Positions 50,040 through 58,273 of a stretch of DNA of 64,000 nt are shown piece by piece (positions within the stretch are counted from its first letter, which is position 1; every line of letters begins with the position of its first letter). Made by a program: the position numbers and the translations under genes. This DNA is from Bacillus_BA fengqiuensis (lineage in GTDB: Bacteria; Bacillota; Bacilli; Bacillales; Bacillaceae_H). The DNA lies in the NCBI GenBank assembly GCA_030813035.1, contig JAUSTV010000002.1; one strand, given 5' to 3'. The notes beneath the pieces are model-generated. The model was given only the letters and a program-made list of their open reading frames with translations, was not told where the DNA came from and searched no databases.

Positions 50040-50326
50040 AACTGAATATATAAGGTTTCCGCAAGAAACGGTTTGCGGAATAAAATATTCAACCACTCGC
50101 CACATACCAACAGAGCGAAAACCAAGCAGTGACGTTGGTATGATTAGACAATTACAATTGCTAAAATGCGGTGGGTTCTTGCCAAGGGCAAAAAGAAAAT
50201 GGCATTTTTTCGTGTGTAAACACTAACCGTCGGTGCGACGGGGTTAGCTTGGGTAAACTTGCTCCATTAGGAGTATTGACCAAGAAGCTCCCACTTCAAG
50301 CGTTAGCTAAGTGGTGAGTAGTTCAC
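50040..50326 (+). ncRNA. Orphan omega-RNA-like structured region
   Basis: Successive stems: TTCCGC/GCGGAA (50057-50080), TACCAAC/GTTGGTA (50105-50140), CTAAC...GTTAG around CCGTC/GACGG (50223-50247), AGCTTGG...CCAAGAAGCT enclosing CTCC/GGAG (50246-50289), and the terminal CCACTT/AAGTGG. This order is that of an omega-RNA (reRNA) scaffold overlapping the right end of an IS605 element. By that model the guide would be the bases immediately after 50326. No protein partner is encoded here. Confidence 0.55.
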
Positions 50327-50414
50327 TGAAAAACACTTACCTTATAAATTGACAGAAAAAGAAGACATTGACTACAATATTAACTAATAAAATGAATTTG
50401 CTGGAGGCTGTATA

Positions 50415-51095
50415 ATGGGTTATTTGCTTTATTTTATTTTGCTAATTATTGTGCCGATTTGGGCACAAATGAAGGTAAGAAGTGCGTATAAGAAATATTC
50501 GCGCGTCGCTAACTCGACAGGTGTAACAGGTGCGGAAGCAGCGAGACGCATTTTGGATGAAAATGGACTTTATCATGTACAAGTAGAGCCAGTTGGAGGT
50601 TTTCTATCCGATCACTATGATCCGCGCTCTAAAACTGTTCGTTTATCCCAGGAGAACTATTACGGGCATTCTGTGGCGGGAGCGGCTGTAGCGGCTCACG
50701 AAGTAGGGCACGCCATTCAAGATGACCAAGGCTATGCGTTTTTACGCTTCCGTCATGCACTAGTTCCTGTAGCAAATTTCGGTTCAAACTTATCATGGAT
50801 TTTCATTATGATTGGGATTTTTGCACAATTAAGCAACATGCTGCTTCTCGGTATCGTATTTATGGCAGCTGCTGTATTGTTCCAGGTGGTTACATTGCCT
50901 GTTGAGTTCAACGCTTCAAGCCGCGCGATGGATCAGCTTGTATCGACGGGGATGATTCGTAATGAGGAAGAGCGCCGTGCACGAAAAGTGTTAAATGCTG
51001 CAGCCCTCACGTATGTAGCAGCAGCAGCAGTAGCCGTATTGGAACTTGTTCGACTGGTCTTAATCTATACAGGAATGACCAATAGCGAAGACTAA
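50415..51095 (+). CDS. YugP-like zinc metallopeptidase
   Basis: A 226-residue membrane protease of the YugP/neutral zinc metallopeptidase family. A hydrophobic N-terminus (YLLYFILLIIVPIWAQ) is followed by NSTGVTGAEAARRILDENGL, the zinc motif HEVGHAIQD near residues 96-104, and two or three transmembrane segments after it (about 125-160 and 195-220). The third ligand region is FNASSRAMDQL. The substrate is unknown. It resembles B. subtilis YugP, but sits here between ypjB and the YitT gene. CTGGAGGCTG precedes the ATG. Confidence 0.9.
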   Translation: MGYLLYFILLIIVPIWAQMKVRSAYKKYSRVANSTGVTGAEAARRILDENGLYHVQVEPVGGFLSDHYDPRSKTVRLSQENYYGHSVAGAAVAAHEVGHAIQDDQGYAFLRFRHALVPVANFGSNLSWIFIMIGIFAQLSNMLLLGIVFMAAAVLFQVVTLPVEFNASSRAMDQLVSTGMIRNEEERRARKVLNAAALTYVAAAAVAVLELVRLVLIYTGMTNSED

Positions 51096-51128
51096 AAAAA
51101 CGCAGCCTTGATTAAGGCTGCGTTTTTT
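51094..51128 (+). terminator. Terminator of the yugP-like gene
   Basis: CGCAGCCTT opposite AAGGCTGCG, four-base loop, TTTTTT after. Confidence 0.92.
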
Positions 51129-51187
51129 AGATTGCCGATAAACTCTCTAGGATTCTCGACAACCTGAACGGTTCTGCTTTTTTACTG

Positions 51188-51589
51188 TCTAGCTCCGACT
51201 CCTATTCTTTCGGTCGTCTCCACTTTTCTTGTTGTCCAGTTATGCAAGCTATGCTCTACGGTCACTTGAAGAACAGGATGTTCGAACGTCGACGTTGGTC
51301 ACAGGACGTGACCGTTTTTAGTTGACGACCCTTTTTGAACCACGAAGTCAAAAAGCGACTTCTCGTCGGCGGTTCCACTGCCCTATGAGCATGGGCGAAC
51401 TTAAAGCACATGGATGTGCAAACGAAGACGTTGCAACAGGACGTTGCGTTTTTAGTCTTCGTTCCTTTTGTTGTCCAGCTACACGAGGCAGCCCCTACGG
51501 TAATTTCGCTTCTTCCTGCGGAACCAAAAAGCGGTTCCTTCTCAGAAACTCCAATTTCCTATGGGGCTAAGCAGCCTCGTTTCGCTTTT
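51188..51589 (+). repeat. Composite structured repeat with hairpin modules
   Basis: A 400-bp non-coding mosaic of hairpins. It begins with TGTCTAGCTCCG, a start seen in widespread Bacillus intergenic repeats. It contains module a (51271-51327: GAACAGGATGTTC; CGTCGAC/GTTGACG enclosing GGTCAC-AGGAC-GTGACC and GTTTTTAG), module b (51406-51463: GCACATGGATGTGC; AACGAAGAC/GTCTTCGTT enclosing GCAAC-AGGAC-GTTGC and GTTTTTAG), TTGTTGTCCAG in two places, and a closing stem AGCCCCTA/TATGGGGCT with CGAGGC/GCCTCG. It runs up to the YitT gene. Confidence 0.75.
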
Positions 51590-52462
51590 CTATCGTTCAA
51601 TCGGCATTTTATTTTCATCTAATGTAAAGCCTTCACCTAATACGTCATGGACATCGCTGACAGCGACAAATGCATGGGGATCAATGGAAGTGATGACTTG
51701 TTTTAAACGGAAAATTTCATTTCTGCTCACAACGCAGTACAGGACATCTAAATCTTTTTTCGAAAAGGAGCCTTGCCCTTTTAGTACTGTTACCCCGCGG
51801 TCCATTTCCTTCATTATTTTTTCAGCGATTTCGTCATTCCGACTGGAGATAATGGTTGCTCCTCTTGCAGAATAGGCTCCTTCTTGCATAAAGTCGATTA
51901 CTCTTGCCGCGACGAATACCGCGACGAGTGTATACATGGCTTCTTTATAATTTAAGTAAAGAAGCCAAGAAAGAGTAATGACGACAAGGTCAAACAAAAA
52001 CATTGTTTTCCCCATATTCCATCCGATATATTTTTGTACGAGACGGGCAATGATATCAACGCCTCCTGTTGTCCCACCGTTTCGGAAAATGATTCCTAAA
52101 CCGATACCAATAAACACCCCTGCAAACAGCGATGCGAGCGTCATGTCATCTGTTAAGGGCATTTCTACCGGATAGCGCTGGAATATCCATAAAAACAAAG
52201 ATAAGCTAAATACGCCAATCATTGTATAGAAAAAGGATGTGCGCCCCAGCAGCTTCCATCCCACAAAGAACAAGGGGATATTTAATACTAAGTTTGTAAT
52301 GGAAGGATCAATAGTAAATAAAAAGTATAAAAGCAGCGTAATCCCGGTAAAACCGCCTTCTGCTAAATTATTTTGCATGTTAAAATTAACTAGTCCAAAA
52401 GCGAAAATTGCTGAACCCAGCAAAATGAAAAAAACATTTGATAATTTCAGCCCATTTAACAT
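51590..52462 (-). CDS. ypjC: YitT-family membrane protein (YpjC-like)
   Basis: A 290-residue YitT-family protein: five or six transmembrane helices in the N-terminal 190 residues (FFILLGSAIFAFGLVNFN, GGFTGITLLLYFLFTI, GIGLGIIFRNGGTTGGVDII) and a C-terminal DUF2179 cytoplasmic domain (GATIISSRNDEIAEKIMKEM ... SIDPHAFVAVSDVHDVLGEG). Its place just before ypjD, in the opposite orientation, fits ypjC. The function is unknown; some relatives are proposed transporters. AGGAGGTACTT precedes the ATG; a longer frame upstream is not supported. Confidence 0.88.
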   Translation of the reverse strand: MLNGLKLSNVFFILLGSAIFAFGLVNFNMQNNLAEGGFTGITLLLYFLFTIDPSITNLVLNIPLFFVGWKLLGRTSFFYTMIGVFSLSLFLWIFQRYPVEMPLTDDMTLASLFAGVFIGIGLGIIFRNGGTTGGVDIIARLVQKYIGWNMGKTMFLFDLVVITLSWLLYLNYKEAMYTLVAVFVAARVIDFMQEGAYSARGATIISSRNDEIAEKIMKEMDRGVTVLKGQGSFSKKDLDVLYCVVSRNEIFRLKQVITSIDPHAFVAVSDVHDVLGEGFTLDENKMPIER

Positions 52463-52603
52463 AAGTACCTCCTGCAATTGGTCATACTGGCTACTATATA
52501 TAATAGTGGAAAGTTTTGATAGTCGCAAACAAACTCAAATGTTTGTCAAAAATCATTCATTTGGCTAACATGTAAAAAGAGAATGAAAATGAGGTGAACA
52601 TAA

Positions 52604-52954
52604 ATGGCTGAGAAGACTATACAAGAAATGCAGCAAGAAGTGGATCAATACATAAGCCAATTTAAAGAAGGGTATTTCAGCCCGCTGGCTATGCTTGCGC
52701 GCATGACGGAAGAACTAGGTGAATTAGCACGGGAAATCAACCATTATCACGGGGAAAAACCAAAAAAGCAGACGGAAAAAGAGCGTACAGTAGAAGAGGA
52801 GATGGGCGATCTTTTATTTGTACTCATTTGCTTTGCCAATTCGTTGAATATCGATTTGCAGGAAGCGCATGATCGCGTCATGCATAAATTCAATACACGT
52901 GATAAAGATCGCTGGACTAGAAAAGAAAATGAAGAAAAGGGGCAGACAAAATGA
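52604..52954 (+). CDS. ypjD: MazG-like nucleotide pyrophosphohydrolase YpjD
   Basis: A 116-residue all-alpha NTP pyrophosphohydrolase of the MazG family. The metal site is formed by EELGELAREI (about 44-53) and EEEMGDLLFVLICFANSL (about 65-82) acidic residues. It probably removes non-canonical or excess nucleotides. GAGGTGAACATAA precedes the ATG. It heads the ypjD-dapB-mgsA-bshB1-bshA-cca-birA run and overlaps dapB by four bases (ATGA), so the two are translationally coupled. Confidence 0.93.
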   Translation: MAEKTIQEMQQEVDQYISQFKEGYFSPLAMLARMTEELGELAREINHYHGEKPKKQTEKERTVEEEMGDLLFVLICFANSLNIDLQEAHDRVMHKFNTRDKDRWTRKENEEKGQTK

Positions 52955-53751
52955 AACCAATTCGTATTGTATTAGCAGGGCCTAGAGGCAGAATGGGAGT
53001 AGAAGCATTAAAACTCATCCAAGAAACGGAACAGTTTGAATTGGCAGCGGCGGTGGACCGTCTTCATGAAGGAAAATACATAAGTGATATCGAAGGGCTC
53101 CCTTCTATTCAAGCTTCCATTTATACGGATATTGAAAAATGCTTTCAGGAAGTACAGGCAGATGTATTAGTGGATTTAACAACGCCTGAAATTGGACGAT
53201 TCAATACAAAAAAAGCGTTAGAGTATGGTGTACGTGCTGTTGTAGGGACGACTGGATTTTCAGAAGATGACTTAAAGGACTTAAAAGAAACGGCAGAAGA
53301 AAAAGGAATTGGCTGCATCATCGCTCCCAATTTCGCAATCGGGGCCATCTTAATGATGAAATTTTCGCAAATGGCAGCCAAGTACTTCAGTGATGTGGAA
53401 ATTATTGAGCTTCACCATGACCAAAAATTGGATGCCCCGTCTGGTACAGGATTAAAAACAGCGGAGCTCATTGCGCAAGTGAGAGAGACGAAACAGCAAG
53501 GTCATCCGGAAGAAAAAGAGCTGCTGACTGGAGCGAGAGGTGCCAATTATGACGGTATCCGTCTTCACAGTGTCCGGTTACCCGGTTTGATTGCTCACCA
53601 AGAAGTGTTATTTGGAGGGTTTGGGCAATCATTAACGATTCGCCATGATTCATACAACCGAGCTTCCTTCATGTCTGGGGTCAAGCTGGCGGTGGACACG
53701 GTGATGAAAGTTGATACACTGATTTATGGTCTGGAAAATATCATTGAATAA
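52951..53751 (+). CDS. dapB: 4-hydroxy-tetrahydrodipicolinate reductase
   Basis: NAD(P)H-dependent enzyme of lysine and diaminopimelate synthesis; its pathway also feeds dipicolinate for spores. Nucleotide-binding VLAGPRGRMGVEALKLI (residues 6-22), VVGTTGFSEDDL (near 101), the catalytic ELHHDQKLDAPSGTGLK (155-171) with His and Lys, and APNFAIGAILM (127-137) are all present. It has 266 residues. It starts inside the ypjD stop codon, with AAAAGGGGCAG upstream. Confidence 0.96.
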   Translation: MKPIRIVLAGPRGRMGVEALKLIQETEQFELAAAVDRLHEGKYISDIEGLPSIQASIYTDIEKCFQEVQADVLVDLTTPEIGRFNTKKALEYGVRAVVGTTGFSEDDLKDLKETAEEKGIGCIIAPNFAIGAILMMKFSQMAAKYFSDVEIIELHHDQKLDAPSGTGLKTAELIAQVRETKQQGHPEEKELLTGARGANYDGIRLHSVRLPGLIAHQEVLFGGFGQSLTIRHDSYNRASFMSGVKLAVDTVMKVDTLIYGLENIIE

Positions 53752-53765
53752 AGGGGATCCTGACA

Positions 53766-54176
53766 ATGAAAATAGCCTTAATTGCGCATGATAAAAAGAA
53801 AAACGACATGGTTCAGTTTACGACGGCATACAAATATATTTTGGGAGAACATAATCTTTACGCAACGGGAACGACGGGATTACGAATTGCAGAGGCGACA
53901 GGATTGACTATTCACCGCTTTCAGTCAGGTCCTCTCGGCGGAGATCAGGAAATCGGCGCTTTGATTGCCCAAAATGAAATGGATATGGTCATTTTTTTCC
54001 GTGATCCTTTAACGGCTCAGCCGCATGAACCAGATATTTCTGCCTTAATGCGCCTTTGTGACGTATACGCAGTTCCGCTTGCGACCAATATGGGAACAGC
54101 TGAGATATTAATTCATGGTTTAGAACGCGGCGATTTGAATTGGCGTTCAGTCATTCATAAGAAGCAAGGAGAATAA
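53766..54176 (+). CDS. mgsA: Methylglyoxal synthase
   Basis: Converts dihydroxyacetone phosphate to methylglyoxal and phosphate, an overflow route at times of phosphate limitation. IALIAHDKKKNDMVQF at the N-terminus, TGTTGLRI, SGPLGGDQEIGAL (catalytic Asp near 60) and FFRDPLTAQPHEPDISALMR fit the family exactly. It has 136 residues, as in B. subtilis. AAAGGGGATCCTGACA precedes the ATG. Its place next to bacillithiol genes is notable, because bacillithiol conjugates and clears methylglyoxal. Confidence 0.97.
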   Translation: MKIALIAHDKKKNDMVQFTTAYKYILGEHNLYATGTTGLRIAEATGLTIHRFQSGPLGGDQEIGALIAQNEMDMVIFFRDPLTAQPHEPDISALMRLCDVYAVPLATNMGTAEILIHGLERGDLNWRSVIHKKQGE

Positions 54177-54179
54177 CTA

Positions 54180-54887
54180 ATGCAATTAGATATATTAGCA
54201 TTTGGAGCTCATGCCGATGATGTAGAAATCGGCATGGGCGGAACGATGGCCAGATTTTCAGAAGAAGGTTTAAAAGTGGGGATTTGCGATTTGACACATG
54301 CAGAGTTGTCTTCAAACGGGACTGTACAACTGCGCAAACAAGAAGCGGAAAAAGCGTCACAGCTTTTAGGGGTACACGAACGCCTCCATCTTTCTATACC
54401 GGATCGAGGCCTTTTTTTAACAGAAGATCATATTCGCCAGGTTGTGACAGTCATCCGTAAGTACCAGCCTAAACTTGTATTTGTGCCTTACCCGGAAGAC
54501 CGGCATCCCGATCATGGAAACTGCGCCAAAATCGTAGAGGAAGCATTCTTTTCAGCCGGCATCCGCCATTATCAAGACGATGAAAAACTGCGGGCGCATC
54601 GCCCGTCCGCTCTTCATTATTATATGATTAATGGGTTTCATAAGCCGGACTTTCTTATCGACGTATCCCGCACTTTTCAAAAAAAGCTGGCAAGTCTGCA
54701 AGCATATGAAAGCCAATTCGTAAAAAGAGACGACAGCGTCAATACGCCGCTCGTAAACGGGTATATCGATACGGTGGAAAGCAGGGAACGATTATTTGGA
54801 AAAGAAGCGGGCGTTTTATATGCGGAAGGATTTTTGACGAAAAAACCGTTGCTTCTGTTCCATGATTTGGTAGGGGGAGCGGAATGA
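54180..54887 (+). CDS. bshB1: Bacillithiol deacetylase BshB1
   Basis: Zinc-dependent LmbE/PIG-L-family deacetylase that converts GlcNAc-malate to GlcN-malate, step two of bacillithiol synthesis. GAHADDVEIGMGGTMAR (residues 8-24) carries two zinc ligands (His, Asp), and PYPEDRHPDHGNCAKIVEEA (about 102-121) the third. It has 235 residues. AAGGAGAATAACT precedes the ATG; it overlaps bshA by four bases. Confidence 0.96.
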   Translation: MQLDILAFGAHADDVEIGMGGTMARFSEEGLKVGICDLTHAELSSNGTVQLRKQEAEKASQLLGVHERLHLSIPDRGLFLTEDHIRQVVTVIRKYQPKLVFVPYPEDRHPDHGNCAKIVEEAFFSAGIRHYQDDEKLRAHRPSALHYYMINGFHKPDFLIDVSRTFQKKLASLQAYESQFVKRDDSVNTPLVNGYIDTVESRERLFGKEAGVLYAEGFLTKKPLLLFHDLVGGAE

Positions 54888-56008
54888 AATTAAAAATTGG
54901 AATCGTCTGCTATCCTTCTGTCGGAGGATCAGGTGTTGTAGCAACAGAGCTGGGAAAGGCTTTAGCGGAGAAAGGACATGAAATTCATTTTATTTCATCG
55001 AGCATGCCTTTTCGGCTAAATAAAATCTATCATAACATTTATTTCCATGAAGTAGAGGTCAATCATTATTCCGTCTTCAAATATCCGCCTTACGATTTGG
55101 CGCTTGCGACTAAAATTGCAGAAGTGGCCAAAAGGGAAAATCTTGATCTTATTCATGCCCATTACGCGATTCCTCATGCCGTTTGTGCATTTTTGGCCAA
55201 ACAAATGACAGGAGAGCATCTCAAAATTGTGACCACGCTGCATGGAACTGACATTACTGTATTGGGATCAGATCCTTCACTAAGCGAGTTAATCAAATTC
55301 GGCATTGAAAAATCAGACGCCGTTACAGCGGTTTCCAATGCTCTTGTACGAGAAACATATGATTTAATCGCCCCAAATCAAAAGATTGAAACGGTCTATA
55401 ATTTTATAGATGAGCGTGTATATCGCCAAAAAGATGTTCAGTCTTTACGGAAAGAATACGGGATCTTGCCGGATGAAAAAGTTGTCATCCATGTTTCAAA
55501 CTTCCGCCAGGTCAAACGTGTTCCTGATGTTGTCAAGGCATTCCATCTCATTCAACAAGAAATACCCGCCAGGCTGTTACTCGTGGGCGATGGACCGGAG
55601 ATGACCGTGGTATGCCAGCAGGTTCGCAATCTGGGGCTGCAAAATCGCGTATTATTTTTAGGCAAACAGGAAAATGTCGAGGAATTATATTCCATGAGCG
55701 ATTTAAAGCTGCTTGTCTCAGAAAAAGAGAGTTTCGGCCTTGTGCTTCTTGAAGCGATGGCATGCGGAGTGCCGTGTATCGGAACAAACGTCGGCGGTAT
55801 TCCGGAAGTAATCGTAAATGATCAGACGGGATACGTGTGCGAACTGGGCGATGTGGAAGACATTGCAGCGAAATCATTACATATTTTAACTGAAGAAACG
55901 CGTTTGCAGCGAATGTCTGAGCAAGCGGTGGCAATGGTAAAAACAAAATTCGATTCTCAAGAAATTGTCAATCAATATGAAAAGATTTACTATGACGTGA
56001 TTGGGTGA
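54884..56008 (+). CDS. bshA: Bacillithiol glycosyltransferase BshA
   Basis: GT4-family glycosyltransferase (GT-B fold) that joins N-acetylglucosamine from UDP-GlcNAc to L-malate, the first step of bacillithiol synthesis. GGSGVVATELGKALAEKGHE (about 12-31) and the C-terminal donor site SEKESFGLVLLEAMACGVPCIGTNVGGIPEVI (about 281-312, with the E-x7-E motif) are present. It has 374 residues. It starts within the bshB1 stop (ATGA), with GGGGGAGCGG upstream, so is translationally coupled. Confidence 0.96.
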   Translation: MKLKIGIVCYPSVGGSGVVATELGKALAEKGHEIHFISSSMPFRLNKIYHNIYFHEVEVNHYSVFKYPPYDLALATKIAEVAKRENLDLIHAHYAIPHAVCAFLAKQMTGEHLKIVTTLHGTDITVLGSDPSLSELIKFGIEKSDAVTAVSNALVRETYDLIAPNQKIETVYNFIDERVYRQKDVQSLRKEYGILPDEKVVIHVSNFRQVKRVPDVVKAFHLIQQEIPARLLLVGDGPEMTVVCQQVRNLGLQNRVLFLGKQENVEELYSMSDLKLLVSEKESFGLVLLEAMACGVPCIGTNVGGIPEVIVNDQTGYVCELGDVEDIAAKSLHILTEETRLQRMSEQAVAMVKTKFDSQEIVNQYEKIYYDVIG

Positions 56009-56015
56009 TAATAGG

Positions 56016-57221
56016 ATGAAGCAGCCTTTTCTTGAAGCACTTCCGGTTATCGAAACATTGGAAAAAGCAGGATTTGAAGCTTATTTTGTTGGCGGCGCCG
56101 TTCGTGATGCCATCATCGACAGATCGATTGGAGATGTCGATATTGCGACATCCGCGAAACCTGAACAAGTAATGGCTCTGTTTGATAAAACCATTCTTGT
56201 TGGAATCGAACACGGAACCGTCGTCGTTGTACACGAAGGAATTCCTTATGAAGTGACAACGTTTCGCACGGAAGGGACATACGAAGACTTCCGCAGGCCT
56301 TCGTCTGTGACCTTCGTTTCTTCACTAAAAGAAGATTTACAGCGGCGTGATTTTACGGTCAATGCCATTGCGATGGATAAAAAAGGCCTCATCATCGATC
56401 CATTTAACGGACAGGAAGCCCTTCACCATCAAAAGATTGAAACGGTCGGAGAAGCGAAGGAGCGATTTCATGAGGATGCGCTAAGGATGATGCGAGCCGT
56501 TCGTTTTATGAGTCAGCTTGGTTTTACAGTGGAACAAAAAACAAAAGAAGCCATTGTCGAGCATGGCCATTTGCTGCAGCATGTTTCCATTGAAAGAACG
56601 TCTGTAGAGTTTGAAAAGTTGATGCTGGGGCGAAAACCCGAGGATGCATTCTCATTGCTCATTGAGACGCGGTTATATGAATATTTGCCTGGTTTTTCTC
56701 TAAATGATGAAATGAAGAGAAAGCTTTCTGCCTGTAAATGGGGCAAAGCAACCGATTTGACAGAAAGCTGGTCCATGATTCTTATTCTTTTAGGAGTTAA
56801 TGAAGCAAACACCTTTTTAAGAGCATGGAAGCTTCCCAACAAACGCATTAAAGATGTACAAGCGGTTTTAGCCGGGTATGATGAAAGAAAACATCAACCG
56901 TGGGACAGAAGAACCGTATATCTGTACGGATTAGATACGGCCCTTCATGTGAATAGAGTGAATCTCATGTTGCATAGCCGCCTGGATGAAGAAAACCTCA
57001 TTCGCTCCATACATAAAGAGCTTCCAATCCATTCGTTAAAGGATTTAGCCGTAAATGGAAAAGACGTCATGGCCATCTGCCGGCAAAAGGGCGGCCCATG
57101 GCTTTCCGAGTTGCTGCAAAAAGTTGAAATGAAAGTTGTACAAAAGGAACTGCCGAATGAACGAGAGGCAATAAAGGAGTGGCTCGAATCTTGCAATCAG
57201 ATATTAGACGAACCTTATTAG
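56016..57221 (+). CDS. cca: tRNA nucleotidyltransferase (CCA-adding)
   Basis: Class II CCA-adding enzyme: adds CCA to tRNA 3' ends. FVGGAVRDAIIDRSIGDVDIATSAKPEQV (about 23-51) contains the G[GS] and DxD catalytic motif; TFRTEGTY and SVTFVSSLKEDLQRRDFTVNA (motif B) and EDALRMMRAVRFMSQLGF follow, with a helical tRNA-binding C-terminus. It has 401 residues. The inner ATG with GGTGATAATAGG upstream is chosen; an in-frame TTG lies five codons earlier inside the bshA end. Its last codons overlap birA. Confidence 0.95.
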   Translation: MKQPFLEALPVIETLEKAGFEAYFVGGAVRDAIIDRSIGDVDIATSAKPEQVMALFDKTILVGIEHGTVVVVHEGIPYEVTTFRTEGTYEDFRRPSSVTFVSSLKEDLQRRDFTVNAIAMDKKGLIIDPFNGQEALHHQKIETVGEAKERFHEDALRMMRAVRFMSQLGFTVEQKTKEAIVEHGHLLQHVSIERTSVEFEKLMLGRKPEDAFSLLIETRLYEYLPGFSLNDEMKRKLSACKWGKATDLTESWSMILILLGVNEANTFLRAWKLPNKRIKDVQAVLAGYDERKHQPWDRRTVYLYGLDTALHVNRVNLMLHSRLDEENLIRSIHKELPIHSLKDLAVNGKDVMAICRQKGGPWLSELLQKVEMKVVQKELPNEREAIKEWLESCNQILDEPY

Positions 57222-58177
57222 AGATGTTTACAAACTCCGAAGATGAATATGTGTCCGGACAAAAAATCAGCGATATGCTTGGATGCTCACGGACAGCCGT
57301 GTGGAAACATATCGAAGATTTGCGTAAAGAAGGGTATGAACTGGAAGCAGTGCGAAAAAAAGGGTACCGTATTGTTCAAAAGCCTGACAAAGTGAGCGAA
57401 AATGAGTTGAGATTAGGATTACATACGAGTCGAATTGGACAATCCATTCATTACGAAGAAACAGTGGACTCCACCCAAAAAATTGCCCACCGTCTCGCAC
57501 AGGAAGGAGCAGTAGAAGGAACGGTCGTCGTGGCAGAAGAACAAACCGCAGGGAGAGGGCGCTTAGATCGTGCCTGGTATTCTCCAAAGCATACAGGTGT
57601 GTGGATGAGCATCATTTTAAGACCTTCTCTGCCGCCTCAGCGTGCCCCCCAACTGACATTGATGGCGGCAGTCGCTGTCGCACAAGCCATTCAGGAAGTA
57701 GCAGCTATTTCCCCGGATATTAAATGGCCTAATGATATTTTAATCAATGGCAAAAAGGCGGTCGGCATTTTAACGGAAATGCAGGCGGACTCCGACCGAA
57801 TCCATTCCGTCATTATTGGGCTCGGAATTAACGTGAATCAACAGAAGGAACACTTCGCTCCCGCCATTCAAGATATTGCGACCTCCTTGAGATTGGAAAG
57901 TGGAGGAGAGATTAACAGGGCGCTATTGATGCAAACCATTTTTTTGAAGCTGGAACAACTGTATGATGAGTATTTAGCCAACGGTTTTAAATTAATCAAG
58001 TTATTATGGGAGGCACATGCAGTAAGCATCGGCAAGCATATTATCGCCAGAACGTTAACGGGAACAATTGAAGGGTTTGCTAAAGGAATTACAGATGACG
58101 GGGTGTTACTGCTGGAAGATGCACACGGACATATTCATCAAATTCATTCAGCCGACATTGAATTGGCCCATCGTTGA
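57191..58177 (+). CDS. birA: Biotin protein ligase / biotin repressor BirA
   Basis: Bifunctional protein: an N-terminal winged helix (about 1-65, ISDMLGCSRTAVWKHIEDLR) that represses biotin operons when charged with biotinyl-AMP, and a ligase domain with GRGRLDRAWYSP (about 118-129) and KWPNDILINGKKAVGIL (about 178-194), followed by an SH3-like C-terminus. It biotinylates PycA encoded earlier in this window. A TTG start with AAAGGAG eleven bases upstream gives the N-terminus typical of B. subtilis BirA (QSDIRRTLLEMF); the frame opening at GTG 57179 abuts that site. Confidence 0.94.
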   Translation: MQSDIRRTLLEMFTNSEDEYVSGQKISDMLGCSRTAVWKHIEDLRKEGYELEAVRKKGYRIVQKPDKVSENELRLGLHTSRIGQSIHYEETVDSTQKIAHRLAQEGAVEGTVVVAEEQTAGRGRLDRAWYSPKHTGVWMSIILRPSLPPQRAPQLTLMAAVAVAQAIQEVAAISPDIKWPNDILINGKKAVGILTEMQADSDRIHSVIIGLGINVNQQKEHFAPAIQDIATSLRLESGGEINRALLMQTIFLKLEQLYDEYLANGFKLIKLLWEAHAVSIGKHIIARTLTGTIEGFAKGITDDGVLLLEDAHGHIHQIHSADIELAHR

Positions 58178-58216
58178 AAAGTTTTACTGGCGCTTCGTTG
58201 TAAGATTTCTTATAAT

Positions 58217-58266
58217 ACGGGTGGAAGGGTAGTATCTCGCGAACTGCACCTTTCACCCGTTTTTTA
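58217..58266 (+). terminator. birA-operon terminator
   Basis: ACGGGTGGAAGG opposite CCTTTCACCCGT (one G-U pair), 20-base loop, TTTTTTA. Confidence 0.85.
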
Positions 58267-58273
58267 TAGTGAG

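Larger units (their letters stand above)
49906..50326 (+). mobile_element. Non-autonomous IS200/IS605-type element lacking tnpA and tnpB
   Basis: About 420 bp with subterminal imperfect hairpins at both ends: left end CACTTCAATCGTGTGAAGGTG (49932-49952) and right end CCACTT (50291-50296) with AAGTGG (50309-50314) finishing in AGTAGTTCAC, the ending typical of TnpB-encoding IS605-family elements in Bacillus. Just before it a short in-frame remnant (LTVGATGLAWVNLL) resembles the degenerate C-terminus of TnpB. No transposase or TnpB frame remains. The left boundary is approximate. It lies between ypjB and the yugP-like gene. Confidence 0.7.

Noticed and set aside
49906..50326. tmRNA, 6S RNA or RNase P RNA
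   Set aside because: Considered because of the strong structure, but there is no CCA end, no tag frame and no RNase P core motif; the ends match an IS605-type element.
51322..51622. Overlapping short plus-strand frames before the YitT gene
   Set aside because: They lie in hairpin-rich repeat sequence, have no ribosome binding sites and overlap one another in different frames.
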